Made by a program: the position numbers and the translations under genes. Positions 35,824 through 46,322 of a stretch of DNA of 64,000 nucleotides are shown in pieces. Origin of the DNA: Aquirufa beregesia (GTDB taxonomy: Bacteria > Bacteroidota > Bacteroidia > Cytophagales > Spirosomataceae); assembly GCF_011090385.1 (NCBI RefSeq), contig NZ_SEWW01000001.1, forward strand, positions 744,001-808,000. Reading direction: 5' to 3'. Below the pieces are notes generated by a model. That model was not told the DNA's origin, did not search any database, and was given only the letters and a program-made list of their open reading frames with translations. Each line of letters opens with the position of its first letter. Position 1 is the first letter of the stretch.

Positions 35824-37167
35824 ATGAAAAATTCGCGCAGAAACTTCATTAAAAAGGCTTCCACTGGGGCAGCCGTTTTATCCATAGGAGGAATTCTTCC
35901 TAGCTTCTCAGCTAAAAGTTACGGACATATTTTAGGGGCCAACGAAAAAATTACCGTGGCCTGTATGGGTGTGAACAGTCGTGGATTAGCTGTTGGTAAG
36001 AATTTTGCAGCACAAAAAAACTGTGAAGTATTACATGTGAGTGATGTGGATACCCGTGCTGCCGATATTTGTATCAATGCCATCGAGAAAATACAAAATA
36101 AACGTCCAAAAGCTACGCCCGACTTCCGTCATGCCTTGGAAGATAAGGATGTCGATGTATTAATTGTTACCGCACCAGACCATTGGCATGCCCCAGCAGC
36201 TATTTTGGCTTGTTCGGCGGGTAAACATGTGTATTTAGAAAAACCTTGTTCCCATAATCCGCATGAAGGCGAACTGCTTGTCAAAGCAGCTGCTAAACAC
36301 AAGCGAATCTTGCAGATGGGTAATCAGCGAAGATCTTGGCCCAATGTGGCTGCCGCTATAGCCGAATTACATGCAGGAGTTATTGGTAAACCATATTATG
36401 CGAAAACTTGGTATACCAATAATCGAGCATCCATCGGAGTTGGTAAAGAAACAGCAGTACCTTCTTGGCTCAATTATGATTTATGGCAAGGACCTGCACC
36501 TAGAAAAGCCTATAAAGATAATTTGATTCACTATAACTGGCATTGGTTTTGGCATTGGGGAACTGGAGAAGCTTTAAACAATGGAACACACATGGTTGAT
36601 TTAGCACGCTGGGGACTGAATGTGCATTATCCCACCAAGGTAAGTTCCAATGGTGGCAGATACCGTTACCAAGATGATTGGGAGACTCCTGATACACAAA
36701 TGATTAATTTAGAATTTGAGAATAAATCACTCATTACTTGGGAAGGCCGGAGTTGCAATGGAAAATCTGTTGAAAACCAAAGTGTAGGGGTAATTTTTTA
36801 TGCCGAACAAGGCTCCATGTTGATTGAAAGCGGTAATTCCTATAAAATTTTCGACCTAAAGAATAACCTAGTCAAAGAAGTGAAAAACGATTTTGCTGTA
36901 GATGCTCGCAATTTGGCTGATCCTGCTTCTAATCTAGATGCCTTACACATTCAAAACTTATTTGACGGAATAAAAAAGGGAGTGGCAGTCAATTCCGACA
37001 TTTTAAGTGGTCACCAAAGTACGCTATTAGTCCAGTTAGGTAATATTTCTCAGCGCATAGGTCGTAGTCTCCAAATAGATCCTCAAAATGGCCATATCTT
37101 ACATGATAAAGAAGCTATGAAATTCTGGAGTAGAACTTACGAAAAAGGTTGGGAGCCTAAAATCTAA
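35824..37167 (+). CDS. Tat-exported Gfo/Idh/MocA oxidoreductase
   Basis: A 447-residue protein with twin-arginine signal SRRNFIKKAS and then the NAD(P)-fold start ITVACMGVNSRG. VYLEKPCSHNPHEGE contains the catalytic EKP Lys. HWFWHWGTGEALNNGTHMVD is typical of the exported branch. It heads a rightward operon with NagX-, NagB- and NagA-like genes: the gap to the next gene is 4 bases. This ties keto-sugar formation in the periplasm to amino-sugar catabolism in the cytoplasm. Confidence 0.87.
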   Translation: MKNSRRNFIKKASTGAAVLSIGGILPSFSAKSYGHILGANEKITVACMGVNSRGLAVGKNFAAQKNCEVLHVSDVDTRAADICINAIEKIQNKRPKATPDFRHALEDKDVDVLIVTAPDHWHAPAAILACSAGKHVYLEKPCSHNPHEGELLVKAAAKHKRILQMGNQRRSWPNVAAAIAELHAGVIGKPYYAKTWYTNNRASIGVGKETAVPSWLNYDLWQGPAPRKAYKDNLIHYNWHWFWHWGTGEALNNGTHMVDLARWGLNVHYPTKVSSNGGRYRYQDDWETPDTQMINLEFENKSLITWEGRSCNGKSVENQSVGVIFYAEQGSMLIESGNSYKIFDLKNNLVKEVKNDFAVDARNLADPASNLDALHIQNLFDGIKKGVAVNSDILSGHQSTLLVQLGNISQRIGRSLQIDPQNGHILHDKEAMKFWSRTYEKGWEPKI

Positions 37168-37171
37168 GCTG

Positions 37172-38293
37172 ATGGCTAGCCCAAATAATGACCATTTTAT
37201 AAGCCAGCGCTTACATTCCTTGGATGCACTAAGAGGCTTTGATATGTTTTGGATTATGGGGGCTGATGAGCTACTCCATAAAATAGCGGAGCATACCCAG
37301 TCGCCATTTTGGCAAGGAATAGCCCATCAATTTAAACATGTCAAATGGGATGGATTTCGGGTTTACGATTTAATTTTCCCTTTATTTTTATTTCTAGCAG
37401 GCGTTTCTACACCTTTTTCCATTGGTCGCTCCTTAAATCAAGGCAAAAGTAAATCGGATGTGCTGAAAAAGGTGGTTCAAAGAGGTCTAACCCTGGTTAT
37501 ATTAGGTATTATTTACAATGAAGGATTAGAATTAAAACCCATAGCAGAAATCCGCTTTTCTAGCGTATTAGGGAGAATTGGTATAGCGTATATGCTGGCT
37601 AATATCATTTATTTATATACCAAAGAAAGAGCTCAAATCATCTGGTTTGCGAGTTTACTCATTGGCTATTGGCTCATACTCAAATTTACCTCTGCCCCGG
37701 GTTTTCCCATGGGTGACTTAACAGAGGCTGGTAATTTCGCTTCATATGTTGATCGCAGCATTTTACCTGGTCGGCTTTCTCGTGGAATCCATGATACTGT
37801 CGGTTTTTTCAATAATATCCCCGCCATTAGTACGGCATTAGCAGGAATTATCACGGGTATATTTCTTAAAAAACAAACATACCAAGCCATGGAGAAAGTT
37901 AAATGGATGATTTATGCTGGCATTACGTCCCTCCTTTTGGCACAAATTTGGAATCTCGATTTTCCCATCAATAAAAATATGTGGTCCAGTTCTTTTGTGC
38001 TACAAACCACTGGCCTAAGCTTACTTTTATTAGCACTGTTCTACTATATCATCGATGTAAAAGGTTATCAAAAATGGACCTTTTTCTTTCAAGTCATTGG
38101 GATGAATTCCATCTTGATTTATTTATCAGGCCATTTTATTGATTGGGATTATACCAACAATGCTCTATTTACCTGGCTATTTCAAATTTGCGGAGAAGGC
38201 TATTCAATTATTATCTCTGTGGTTTGTGTGATCCTAATTAAATGGGTATTTTTAAGATTCCTTTACAAGAAAAAGGTCTTTTTACGCGTCTAA
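37172..38293 (+). CDS. nagX: NagX-like transmembrane acyltransferase (DUF5009/HGSNAT)
   Basis: A 373-residue membrane protein with about ten hydrophobic segments. The opening [15 protein letters not shown] and [18 protein letters not shown] are marks of the family related to heparan-alpha-glucosaminide N-acetyltransferase. Bacterial members occur in chitin and N-acetylglucosamine gene clusters and probably acetylate glucosamine across the membrane. Here the gene is followed directly by a GlcN-6-P deaminase gene and a GlcNAc-6-P deacetylase gene, supporting that role. Confidence 0.82.
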   Translation: MASPNNDHFISQRLHSLDALRGFDMFWIMGADELLHKIAEHTQSPFWQGIAHQFKHVKWDGFRVYDLIFPLFLFLAGVSTPFSIGRSLNQGKSKSDVLKKVVQRGLTLVILGIIYNEGLELKPIAEIRFSSVLGRIGIAYMLANIIYLYTKERAQIIWFASLLIGYWLILKFTSAPGFPMGDLTEAGNFASYVDRSILPGRLSRGIHDTVGFFNNIPAISTALAGIITGIFLKKQTYQAMEKVKWMIYAGITSLLLAQIWNLDFPINKNMWSSSFVLQTTGLSLLLLALFYYIIDVKGYQKWTFFFQVIGMNSILIYLSGHFIDWDYTNNALFTWLFQICGEGYSIIISVVCVILIKWVFLRFLYKKKVFLRV

Positions 38294-38304
38294 AGCCTAT
38301 TAAT

Positions 38305-39069
38305 TTGAAACTACATATTTTTTCCGATCCTAAGAATCTAGGACAATCCGCTGGCAGTTTAGCCTCCGAGCACATCCAGCAAGCCATTCAATCTCATGGT
38401 CAAGCTAATATCATCTTAGCCACAGGTACCAGTCAATTTGAAACCTTGAATCAATTGATTCAAGAAAAAGCCATCGATTGGAGCAAAGTTGTTTTATTTC
38501 ATTTGGATGAATACATTGGCTTGAAGGATACCCATCCAGCGAGCTTTAGAAAATATTTGAAGGAGCGATTTATTCAATTGGTTCCTACCTTAAAATCTGC
38601 CCATCTAATCAACGGTGAAGAGGATGCTTTAGCTGAATGCCAACGATTGAACGAGATAATTCTCCAGCACCCCATTGATGTAGCTTTAGTTGGCATAGGT
38701 GAAAATGGGCATTTAGCATTTAACGATCCACCAGCCAATTTTGAAACCAAAGATCCCTACATTGTAGTTCAATTGGATGATGCTTGTCGCAAGCAACAAA
38801 TGGGTGAAGGTTGGTTTCCTAGTTTGGAAGATGTCCCCCAACAAGCCATTAGCATGTCGATTCAGCATATCATGGCTTCGAAAAAAATCATTTGTTCGGT
38901 TCCTGATTTTAGAAAAGCGGAAGCAGTAAAAAATTGCCTTGAAAACGAAGTGAGCCCTTCCTTTCCTGCCAGTATCCTCCAAAAACATACCAATTGCTCC
39001 ATGTATTTAGATCAGCATTCAGCCGAATTACTTTCTCCTACGTTCAGAAAACAAGCCTTTAACGCCTAA
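38305..39069 (+). CDS. nagB: Glucosamine-6-phosphate deaminase
   Basis: Converts GlcN-6-P to fructose-6-P and ammonia. [38 protein letters not shown] and [11 protein letters not shown] are family motifs (Glu replaces Asp in the more usual GIGxDGH). The start is a judgement: an ATG at 38242 would overlap the nagX gene by 52 bases. I chose TTG at 38305, because translation then begins KLHIFSD, the usual NagB opening, 11 bases after the nagX stop. The stop overlaps the nagA start by one base. Confidence 0.88.
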   Translation: MKLHIFSDPKNLGQSAGSLASEHIQQAIQSHGQANIILATGTSQFETLNQLIQEKAIDWSKVVLFHLDEYIGLKDTHPASFRKYLKERFIQLVPTLKSAHLINGEEDALAECQRLNEIILQHPIDVALVGIGENGHLAFNDPPANFETKDPYIVVQLDDACRKQQMGEGWFPSLEDVPQQAISMSIQHIMASKKIICSVPDFRKAEAVKNCLENEVSPSFPASILQKHTNCSMYLDQHSAELLSPTFRKQAFNA

Positions 39070-40262
39070 TGGAACCGAATAATTCCCGATATAAAATTCA
39101 TCATGGTGCTGTCATTTTAAAGGACCAAATTCTACCTGATGGGTGCGTATTAGTAGAAAATGGCAAGATCGTGGAGGTTGCGGCGGGCGACTTAGATTTC
39201 CCTGGTGCTATTGAGATCAATGCGCATGGAAATTACATTTCGCCTGGTTTTATCGACATCCACATTCATGGAGGTGGTGGACATGATTTCATGGATGGAA
39301 CGGTGGAAGCTTTTTTAGAAATTGCCAAGACCCATGCTCGCTATGGAACTACGGCCATGCTTCCAACCACACTGACGAGTGAAAAAGAGGATTTGATTTT
39401 AACTTTAGAAGCCTACCAACAAGCCAATCTCATCAATACGGAAGGAGCTAGTTTTATAGGTATGCACTTAGAAGGCCCCTATTTTGCGCTAAGTCAGCGA
39501 GGGGCTCAAGACCCCAAATACATCCGAAATCCCGATCCTAAAGAATATCAATTTATCCTGGAAAATTACGATTGCATCAAACGCTGGTCAGCAGCACCAG
39601 AATTACCAGGTGCTATTGAGTTTGGACAATATGTGAGTTCCAAAGGTGTTTTGGTTGCCTTGGCGCACACGGATGCCATATATGAAGAAGTAGAAAAAGC
39701 TTTTGCTCATGGCTATCGTTTGGCTACTCATTTTTATTCTGCCATGTCGGGCGTCACCAGAAAAAATGCTTTTCGCTTTGCTGGAGCGGTAGAAGCAGGT
39801 TACCTGATTGATGATATGGATGTAGAAATCATAGCCGATGGTGTTCATCTTCCTGCCCCACTCTTGAAACTCGTTTATAAAATCAAAGGGGCTAAAAAAA
39901 CGGCCTTGATTACCGATGCTATGAGAGCTGCAGGCTTAGCTCCTGGAAATTCTATTTTGGGTCACAAGGATAAAGGACTAGCTGTTATTGTAGAAGATGG
40001 CGTTGCCAAATTACCCGATCGAAGTGCGTTTGCTGGCAGTATCGCTACTGCTGATCGATTGGTTAGAACCATGCTTCAAAAAACAGATGCGCCTTTACTA
40101 GAAATTATCCAGATGATTTCGGATGTTCCAGCCAGAATCATGAAAATTGATTCGGAAAAAGGTAGTTTGACAAAGCACAAAGATGCAGATATCCTTATTT
40201 TTGACAAGGATATCAACATTCAGATGACTATGGTCAACGGCCGAATCGTATATAGCTTATAA
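39069..40262 (+). CDS. nagA: N-acetylglucosamine-6-phosphate deacetylase
   Basis: Removes acetate from GlcNAc-6-P to give GlcN-6-P for NagB. The 397-residue amidohydrolase has the metal and active-site motifs DIHIHGGGGHDFMDG, HLEGPYF, ALAHTDA, ATHFYSAMSGV and the catalytic Asp in ITDAMRAAG. It is coupled to nagB. Its end overlaps by 6 bases the end of the DUF1080 gene on the other strand. Confidence 0.92.
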   Translation: MEPNNSRYKIHHGAVILKDQILPDGCVLVENGKIVEVAAGDLDFPGAIEINAHGNYISPGFIDIHIHGGGGHDFMDGTVEAFLEIAKTHARYGTTAMLPTTLTSEKEDLILTLEAYQQANLINTEGASFIGMHLEGPYFALSQRGAQDPKYIRNPDPKEYQFILENYDCIKRWSAAPELPGAIEFGQYVSSKGVLVALAHTDAIYEEVEKAFAHGYRLATHFYSAMSGVTRKNAFRFAGAVEAGYLIDDMDVEIIADGVHLPAPLLKLVYKIKGAKKTALITDAMRAAGLAPGNSILGHKDKGLAVIVEDGVAKLPDRSAFAGSIATADRLVRTMLQKTDAPLLEIIQMISDVPARIMKIDSEKGSLTKHKDADILIFDKDINIQMTMVNGRIVYSL

Positions 40263-40973
40263 TTCCTTAATCTTGATATTTCGGAAGGCTACATTATGTC
40301 CATGATCTTGCAACAAGATATGTCCTTCTTGAATGGTGGGATAATTGAGAAATGATTTAAACTTACTCTGTTGGAAACCATCCATAAATGCTTTGGATTT
40401 ACGATTGATTGAAACAATCAATTTGCCATCTAAATAATGCTCTATCTGATCATTATTAAAAACGATTCTAGAAGTGTGCCAAGTAGAAATATCCACATCA
40501 GGCTTTTTAGCGGCCGCAATTTGATATAAAGATCCTGTTTTAATTTCGGCTGGTAAGTGCTTGTCATTGTAAATAAAATCGGCATCATCAATCAATTGGT
40601 ATTCGTAACCAGGTTGTGAGCCACCTGTGGCTTTCGGTAGTTTTTCTTCGACCAAATACTTGACACCAGAATTACCTAGTTTTCCTAATTTCCAATCAAA
40701 TCGTAAATCGAAGTTTCGGTATTTTTTCAAACTAACAATATCCCCTCCATCGGCTGCCTCTCCTCCATCACTCAGCTCACCCAATAAGGCTCCATCCCGA
40801 ATCACCCATCCTTTCTTAGGAAATTCATTCATGAATGCTCCCCGCCAACCCTGAGTGCTTTTGCCATCAAACATCAGAATAAATCCATCTGACTTTTCAA
40901 TCTTGGTTAATACATTGTTTCTGGAACAAGCACATAAAATACTAACAATCAATACACTATATAAAATTTTCAT
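40257..40973 (-). CDS. DUF1080 lipoprotein, 3-keto-disaccharide hydrolase family
   Basis: A 238-residue lipoprotein (lipobox ILCAC) with a single DUF1080 concanavalin-type domain: ILMFDGKSTQGWRG, FDWKLGKLGNSGVKYLV and WHTSRIVFNNDQIEHYLDGK. Members of this family have been shown to hydrolyse 3-keto-glycosides, so it could act on the product of the Gfo/Idh/MocA enzymes nearby. It follows one such gene after 14 bases. The specific substrate is not known. Confidence 0.85.
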   Translation of the reverse strand: MKILYSVLIVSILCACSRNNVLTKIEKSDGFILMFDGKSTQGWRGAFMNEFPKKGWVIRDGALLGELSDGGEAADGGDIVSLKKYRNFDLRFDWKLGKLGNSGVKYLVEEKLPKATGGSQPGYEYQLIDDADFIYNDKHLPAEIKTGSLYQIAAAKKPDVDISTWHTSRIVFNNDQIEHYLDGKLIVSINRKSKAFMDGFQQSKFKSFLNYPTIQEGHILLQDHGHNVAFRNIKIKEL

Positions 40974-40987
40974 CGTTTAATTGAGGT

Positions 40988-42013
40988 TTATTTTTTCGAA
41001 TACATATCGACCAAGCTTACCGTAGCTCCATTTCTGTTTTTACTGACATCAGCGGCTTCCATAAAGGCAAAAATTTCCAAGGTTTCTTCCTTAGAAACAG
41101 GAGGAGTTCCTGTTTGGAAAAAATCAATAATCTTCATCAATAATGGATCATATCCACCATAAGAACCCAAATGAGCGACCGAATTGGAACCAAAGGCTGT
41201 ACCTCCATATTCTTGTTTCCCATTTTTTAATCCTCGAAAGGTGCCAACACGTCCGTCATTCCATACACCTACCACTACTTCCTGTTCTTCATTGATGTAG
41301 CGATTTACTTGTTTACAACCCGTTCCCATCAGGGTAAAAAGTGTTTCAACCCCATGTATTCCATACCAAAATAAATCGGGGTGAGTCTTTTCTAGCTTCA
41401 TAGGGCTAAAAGCATCAGCCCCTATAACCTTCCCTACCTTTCCAGCTCTAATTTCTTGGGCACTAGGAGAAAAACGCAAAGAGGACGCAGAAAATATAGG
41501 CACTTTATATTTTTCAGAAGCAGCAAAAATGGCTTGAGCGTCTTTCAAAGATGCAGCGATGGGCTTATCAATGAACATCCTTTTGCCAGCTTTCAAAACT
41601 TCTAAGGCTTGTTCCAAATGCAACCTCCCATCGTTGGTTTCCAACATCACCACATCTACTTTGGTCAATAATTCTTGAATGGAATTCACAATTTCTACCC
41701 CATATTTCTGCACTTCAACCGTGTAAGCAGGAACTCTTTCTGTGCTAGATACGATATCTTTACTACCCTTTGGATAGGCCGCAACTATTTTATAACCGGC
41801 ATATTGGCTGGCATCTGGAGCATTTAAGGCTTTGGTAAATGCCGTAGCATGGGAGGTATCTAAGCCAATGATGCCTATTCTTTTTCCCACTTCTGGCTGG
41901 TTGCCTAAAGGTTTAGTCGATGCACTCGACCAAGGGCTGGAACCAACTAGCGCTAGTCCAGCCAATGAGCTTTGTTGTAAAAATAGTCTTCGAGAGTTAG
42001 TCAATTTTTTCAT
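40988..42013 (-). CDS. Tat-exported Gfo/Idh/MocA oxidoreductase
   Basis: A 341-residue protein with the twin-arginine signal NSRRLFLQQSSLAG, NAD(P)-fold start IGIIGLDTSHATAF and FIDKPIAASLKDAQ with the catalytic Lys (DKP rather than EKP). It is shorter and different from the two other exported oxidoreductases. It lies between the FucP-type permease (18-base gap) and the DUF1080 gene (14-base gap), which suggests a three-gene operon for sugar uptake, oxidation and cleavage. Confidence 0.82.
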   Translation of the reverse strand: MKKLTNSRRLFLQQSSLAGLALVGSSPWSSASTKPLGNQPEVGKRIGIIGLDTSHATAFTKALNAPDASQYAGYKIVAAYPKGSKDIVSSTERVPAYTVEVQKYGVEIVNSIQELLTKVDVVMLETNDGRLHLEQALEVLKAGKRMFIDKPIAASLKDAQAIFAASEKYKVPIFSASSLRFSPSAQEIRAGKVGKVIGADAFSPMKLEKTHPDLFWYGIHGVETLFTLMGTGCKQVNRYINEEQEVVVGVWNDGRVGTFRGLKNGKQEYGGTAFGSNSVAHLGSYGGYDPLLMKIIDFFQTGTPPVSKEETLEIFAFMEAADVSKNRNGATVSLVDMYSKK

Positions 42014-42031
42014 AATGAGGAATTCAGAAAT

Positions 42032-43336
42032 TTATTTTCTGATTTTATGGCCGTAAACAGAGTAAAAAACAAGGTATAAATAACAAGGAAACAGTACCCA
42101 ATAAGCAGAACGCAAATCGTATAAATCGGCCAAATACCCATAAAACAAGGGCATGATGGCATTTCCGCATAAACCCATGATCAAAATGGAAGCACCTAAT
42201 TTGGTAAATTTACCTAAACCATCCAGTGCCAAAGGCCATATACCTGCCCAAATTAAAGAGTTTGAAAACCCCAATAAAACCACGAAACAAATGGAAATAT
42301 CGACCTGATGCCCCAGAAATTGAACATCTCCATGTCCAAAAATGATTCCCATGGTAAATAAGGTGCCCAATATAGTACAGATTCGGAAGGCATTCACCTG
42401 AGAAATGAATTTGGGAATGAATATGATTCCTACAATATAACCTGCAATAGTAGCTAATAAGGTATAAGATGGAAATACCTTAGCTTCTAATAATTGAATG
42501 TTCATGGAACCCGCATACCCAATAATCGTATCAATAGCGATGACTTGTGTACCCACATGCAGAAAGATAGCTATGGCCCCCAAGATTAGATGTGGAAATT
42601 GAAAAATACTGGTTTTTGTCGAATTGGCTAATGCTTGTTCATCCGACTCAGAATCCGTATCAATCTCTGGCAATGGAGAAAATCGAACGAGCAATCCTAA
42701 TAGAAATAAAACGATACCAACGATGGTATAAGGAATAGTCACCCGACCAACCAATTCATCCAATGCCGCATTTCGGGCCTCACCTGTCATGGATGCCAAG
42801 TTTTTAAACAAATCACTATCGGTTGCTTTCAATATGACAGCCGCAAAAACTAAGGGGGCTAAAACTCCGGCTCCTTTATTGAATATTCCCATAATGGATA
42901 TTCGCTGTGCAGCACTTTTTTGGGGACCTAAAACGGTAATATAAGGATTGGCGGCTGTTTGTAAGATGGCTAAACCTGCACCTAAGGTAAATAGACCTAC
43001 TAAAAAAATAGGGTAAGTCCGAGTCATGGAGGCTGGCAAAAAGATAAAAGCGCCCAAAGACATGAGCCAAAATCCCAACATCATTCCGCGTTTAAATCCG
43101 ACTTTTTTCAATAAAAAAGACGCAGGCACAGACATCACAAAATAGGAAATATAGAAAGCAAAGGTGACAAAATAGGCTTGAAAATTGCTCAATTCGCATC
43201 CAATTTTAAAATAAGGAATCAAAATAGCATTTACCCAGGAAACGAAACCAAAGATAAAAAACATGAATCCAATAATCAGGATGGAGACTTGCGTATCTCT
43301 CCTACTCAAAGCAGATACAGAAACCGCTTTATTCAT
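42032..43336 (-). CDS. FucP-type sugar:H+ symporter (MFS)
   Basis: A 434-residue inner-membrane permease of the major facilitator superfamily with 12 hydrophobic segments. FIFGFVSWVNAILIPYFK, LQTAANPYITVLGP and FSNSLIWAGIWPLALDGLG are typical of the FucP/GluP/NagP branch. The close presence of nagX-nagB-nagA makes N-acetylglucosamine or a glycoside a reasonable substrate, as with NagP, but fucose or glucose transport cannot be excluded. Confidence 0.85.
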   Translation of the reverse strand: MNKAVSVSALSRRDTQVSILIIGFMFFIFGFVSWVNAILIPYFKIGCELSNFQAYFVTFAFYISYFVMSVPASFLLKKVGFKRGMMLGFWLMSLGAFIFLPASMTRTYPIFLVGLFTLGAGLAILQTAANPYITVLGPQKSAAQRISIMGIFNKGAGVLAPLVFAAVILKATDSDLFKNLASMTGEARNAALDELVGRVTIPYTIVGIVLFLLGLLVRFSPLPEIDTDSESDEQALANSTKTSIFQFPHLILGAIAIFLHVGTQVIAIDTIIGYAGSMNIQLLEAKVFPSYTLLATIAGYIVGIIFIPKFISQVNAFRICTILGTLFTMGIIFGHGDVQFLGHQVDISICFVVLLGFSNSLIWAGIWPLALDGLGKFTKLGASILIMGLCGNAIMPLFYGYLADLYDLRSAYWVLFPCYLYLVFYSVYGHKIRK

Positions 43337-43643
43337 AATTCGTGATGGATGTTGATTGAAACAATTTCAAAAATGAAATGGTGTCACTCGTTGGTTTAAA
43401 TAGGTTTTTACTTGTCCTAATTTAATTGAATTCTTAAGAAAATCAAACCTGATTAATGTGCTACAAAATCTATTTTCTAATAAGGACCCCTATTTTCAAG
43501 GATTAATGTTTATTGAATTAAGCTGTCATAAATTAGAAGAATGTTCTCCTATAAGTTTTTCCTGTTAACATTCAATTTTTCATAAAGCGCAGAAATTGTA
43601 TCATTATTCATTTATCTTGGTGCTAACAACCTATTTAATCATC
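43337..43643. other. Divergent promoter region, no gene seen
   Basis: 307 bases between the FucP-type permease (-) and the DegT-type aminotransferase (+). It must contain promoters for both directions, but I cannot point to a convincing Bacteroidota -33/-7 pair or to a regulator site. Confidence 0.4.
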
Positions 43644-45017
43644 ATGAAAACAACTCAAAGACGACAGTTTCTGAAGCAATCGGGACTTTTAAGCGCTGCT
43701 GCGGTACTGCCAGCATTGCAAGGAAAACGATTATTACCTCAGACACACAAGCAACATATTCCTGCCATATTGGGGGGCAAATCCCATGTAAAAATTGACA
43801 ATTGGATAAAATGGCCCATCTGGGATAGTGAAAATGATGAAAAATTACTGTTAGAGGTCATGCGAAGTGGGGTTTGGTCAAGAGCCCAAGTGGTCAATCA
43901 ATTTGAAAAAGCATGGGCAGATACCATCGGCACTAAAAGATGCATGACAGTAGTCAATGGCACACAAGCACTAACAGTGGCGATAAACCAAGCTAAACTT
44001 GGACCAGGAGATGAAATATTAGTAACCCCCTATACCTTTATTGCAAGTATTCAAGCCATCTTAGCCAATTCCTGCATTCCTATATTTGTCGATGTGGATC
44101 CAGAGACTTTTCAAATGGATACCAAGAAAATAGAAGCTCGAATTAGTCGAAGGACCAAAGCCATTTTACCCGTGCATATTTTAGGCTTACCATGTGATAT
44201 GGTTCAAGTTATGGAAATTGCCAAAAAACATCAATTGATTGTCATTGAAGATGCTTGTCAAGCTCCATTGGCTGAAATTAATCATCAAAAAGTAGGGAGT
44301 TTTGGCCTAGCAGGTTGTTTTAGTTTTCAAAATTCTAAAAATATTGCCATTGGGGAAGGAGGTGCTATTATAAGTAATGACGAAGGATTTATGGATCGCT
44401 GCTATTCCTATCATAATTTAGGTTTACCTTTTGGAATTGCTACGGGTTCCATTAGTTCGGGGAGTTTCATGCGAGGAACTAAAGTACGATTCACCGAATA
44501 TCAGGCCGCTATAGGATTGGCACAATTGACCCGATTAGAATCCCAAACTCAAGTACGGAATGAACGAGCAGCCTATTTATCATCCATGTTGAAAAATATA
44601 CCTGGTGTAGTACCCTATCGACTTTATCCAGAGGTGACTAGAGCCGCATTTCATTTATATCCATTTCGCTATCAAGCAAATGAGTTTAAAGGTTTAAGTC
44701 GTTCCAACTTTTTAAAAGCCTTACAGGCTGAGGGAGTTCCCTGTAGTGGAGGTTATACGGCTTTAAATACCCAAGTTTTTCTGCAAGAGGCCTTTGAGTC
44801 AACCGCGTTTAAAAAACTCTATTCACGGAGTGAACTTAATTACTCGACTTATCTGATGGAAAATCAATGTCCCTTAAATAATCAACTTTGCGAAGAAGCT
44901 ATATGGTTTACCCAAAACCTATTATTAGGTTCAAAAGAAGACATGGAACTCATTTTCCAGAGTATCCAAAAAATTCATCGAGAAGCAGAATCCATTAAAA
45001 AGAAGTTACAGCCATAA
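43644..45017 (+). CDS. Tat-exported DegT/DnrJ/EryC1/StrS aminotransferase
   Basis: A PLP-dependent sugar aminotransferase fold: NGTQALTVAINQA, LVTPYTFIASIQAI, IEDACQAPLAE (PLP-ring Asp, residue 203) and CFSFQNSKNIAIGEGG (Schiff-base Lys, residue 232). From M at 43644 it has 457 residues. The N-terminus QRRQFLKQSGLLSAAAVLP is a twin-arginine signal, which is unusual, as this family normally works in the cytoplasm on nucleotide-linked sugars. Export as a folded, cofactor-loaded protein would place a transaminase in the periplasm. An upstream ATG at 43596 adds residues that would bury the Tat signal, so I reject it. It leads a three-gene operon. Confidence 0.85.
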   Translation: MKTTQRRQFLKQSGLLSAAAVLPALQGKRLLPQTHKQHIPAILGGKSHVKIDNWIKWPIWDSENDEKLLLEVMRSGVWSRAQVVNQFEKAWADTIGTKRCMTVVNGTQALTVAINQAKLGPGDEILVTPYTFIASIQAILANSCIPIFVDVDPETFQMDTKKIEARISRRTKAILPVHILGLPCDMVQVMEIAKKHQLIVIEDACQAPLAEINHQKVGSFGLAGCFSFQNSKNIAIGEGGAIISNDEGFMDRCYSYHNLGLPFGIATGSISSGSFMRGTKVRFTEYQAAIGLAQLTRLESQTQVRNERAAYLSSMLKNIPGVVPYRLYPEVTRAAFHLYPFRYQANEFKGLSRSNFLKALQAEGVPCSGGYTALNTQVFLQEAFESTAFKKLYSRSELNYSTYLMENQCPLNNQLCEEAIWFTQNLLLGSKEDMELIFQSIQKIHREAESIKKKLQP

Positions 45018-45026
45018 GCAAAAAAC

Positions 45027-46322
45027 ATGTCGGAAAACCCTCAAACCTTGCTGGCAAAAACTTTCAACTCCGGATTTGCCCAAGCACATGATAGCTATAA
45101 TGCCCTTTCATTGGCCTCCAATGGTAACATATACTACATCCTTTCTTCTGACAAGTTGGATGTAGCAGGACAAATGTATGAATTCGATCCAAAAACAAAT
45201 CAAATTCTTCATTTGGCAGACTTAAATGACATTTGTGGCGAAACAAACAAAAAACATATTCCCCAAGGAAAAAGCCATGTAAGCTTTTATGAATACCAGC
45301 AAAAACTTTATTTCTCCACCCATATTGGTTATTACCAATTGATTGATGGAATGGATCGACTGCCCATTCATGCACCTGATGGATATTCTTTATACTCAGG
45401 CGGACATATACTAAGCTACAACTTACTTTCTGGGGAATTCGAAGATTTAGCCCTACTTCCAGAAGGAGAAGGATGCGTTTCCATGGTCATGGATATTCAA
45501 AGGGGGCATATATTTGGAATTACTTGGCCAAGTGGAAAGCTATTTTACTTAGATGTAAAAAGTCGAAAACTTCAGTTGTTTCCAGCTGTTTCAGGAAATG
45601 GAGAAGCTGGAACTCCTGGTGAAGATTTTAGATCTCTTTGTCGTTCTCTTTTAGTCAATCCACACACAGGAATATGTTACTTTTCTACTTCAGAAGGCCA
45701 TATATACCAAATTAATCCTGACTCATGGCAAGTGGAACTCATAGAACAAGTGCATCTTCGTCTCGATTATTTTGGTCAATACCATCCACAATACCCGGGC
45801 AATATGGGCTATAATTGGCGACAAATTGTTTGGTATGTACCCGAGCAAGTAGCTTATGGCGTACATGGTAACTCTGGTTATTTATTTAAGTTTGACCCCG
45901 CACATCAACGCATTGAACTGGTCGATCGAATCACGTCGATTCCATCCAAAAAGTCGGGGATGTTTGATCAATTTAGTTATGGCTATTTAGGGTTTCAACT
46001 AGGTCCAGATGGAGAAACACTGTATTACTTAACGGGAGGCCCCATTTTTATCGATGGTAAACGTCTAGAAGGAGAAAAACAAATAGCCAAAGGTGCAGCA
46101 AAAGGATTAGAGTATTTACACCTGATTACGTATCACCTGCCTAGTCAACACTACCAAGATCATGGTCCTATCTTTTATGAAGATGGAAATTGGCCTCAAT
46201 ATGTCAACTCCATTGCCATTGATTATGATGGCAAAGTATATGCCTTAGCGAGAGTCACAAGAAACAAGCAAATAATTTGCGACCTCATTCAAATTAATTC
46301 TTCCTTTAATTCACCTTTATGA
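45027..46322 (+). CDS. Beta-propeller-like protein of unknown function
   Basis: A 431-residue protein with recurring blade-like units (YEFDPKTNQILHLADL, YNLLSGEFEDLALLPE, FYLDVKSRKLQLF, YQINPDSWQVELIEQ, FKFDPAHQRIELVDRI). No signal peptide is visible, unlike both neighbours, so it may be cytoplasmic. It starts 9 bases after the aminotransferase and overlaps the ceramidase-family gene by 4 bases, so these three are very likely one operon. I do not recognise a named family. Confidence 0.65.
   Translation: MSENPQTLLAKTFNSGFAQAHDSYNALSLASNGNIYYILSSDKLDVAGQMYEFDPKTNQILHLADLNDICGETNKKHIPQGKSHVSFYEYQQKLYFSTHIGYYQLIDGMDRLPIHAPDGYSLYSGGHILSYNLLSGEFEDLALLPEGEGCVSMVMDIQRGHIFGITWPSGKLFYLDVKSRKLQLFPAVSGNGEAGTPGEDFRSLCRSLLVNPHTGICYFSTSEGHIYQINPDSWQVELIEQVHLRLDYFGQYHPQYPGNMGYNWRQIVWYVPEQVAYGVHGNSGYLFKFDPAHQRIELVDRITSIPSKKSGMFDQFSYGYLGFQLGPDGETLYYLTGGPIFIDGKRLEGEKQIAKGAAKGLEYLHLITYHLPSQHYQDHGPIFYEDGNWPQYVNSIAIDYDGKVYALARVTRNKQIICDLIQINSSFNSPL

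Noticed and set aside
43596-43643. Upstream ATG extension of the DegT-type aminotransferase
   Set aside because: It would place a hydrophobic stretch ahead of the twin-arginine motif and destroy the signal; the ATG at 43644 gives a clean Tat signal.
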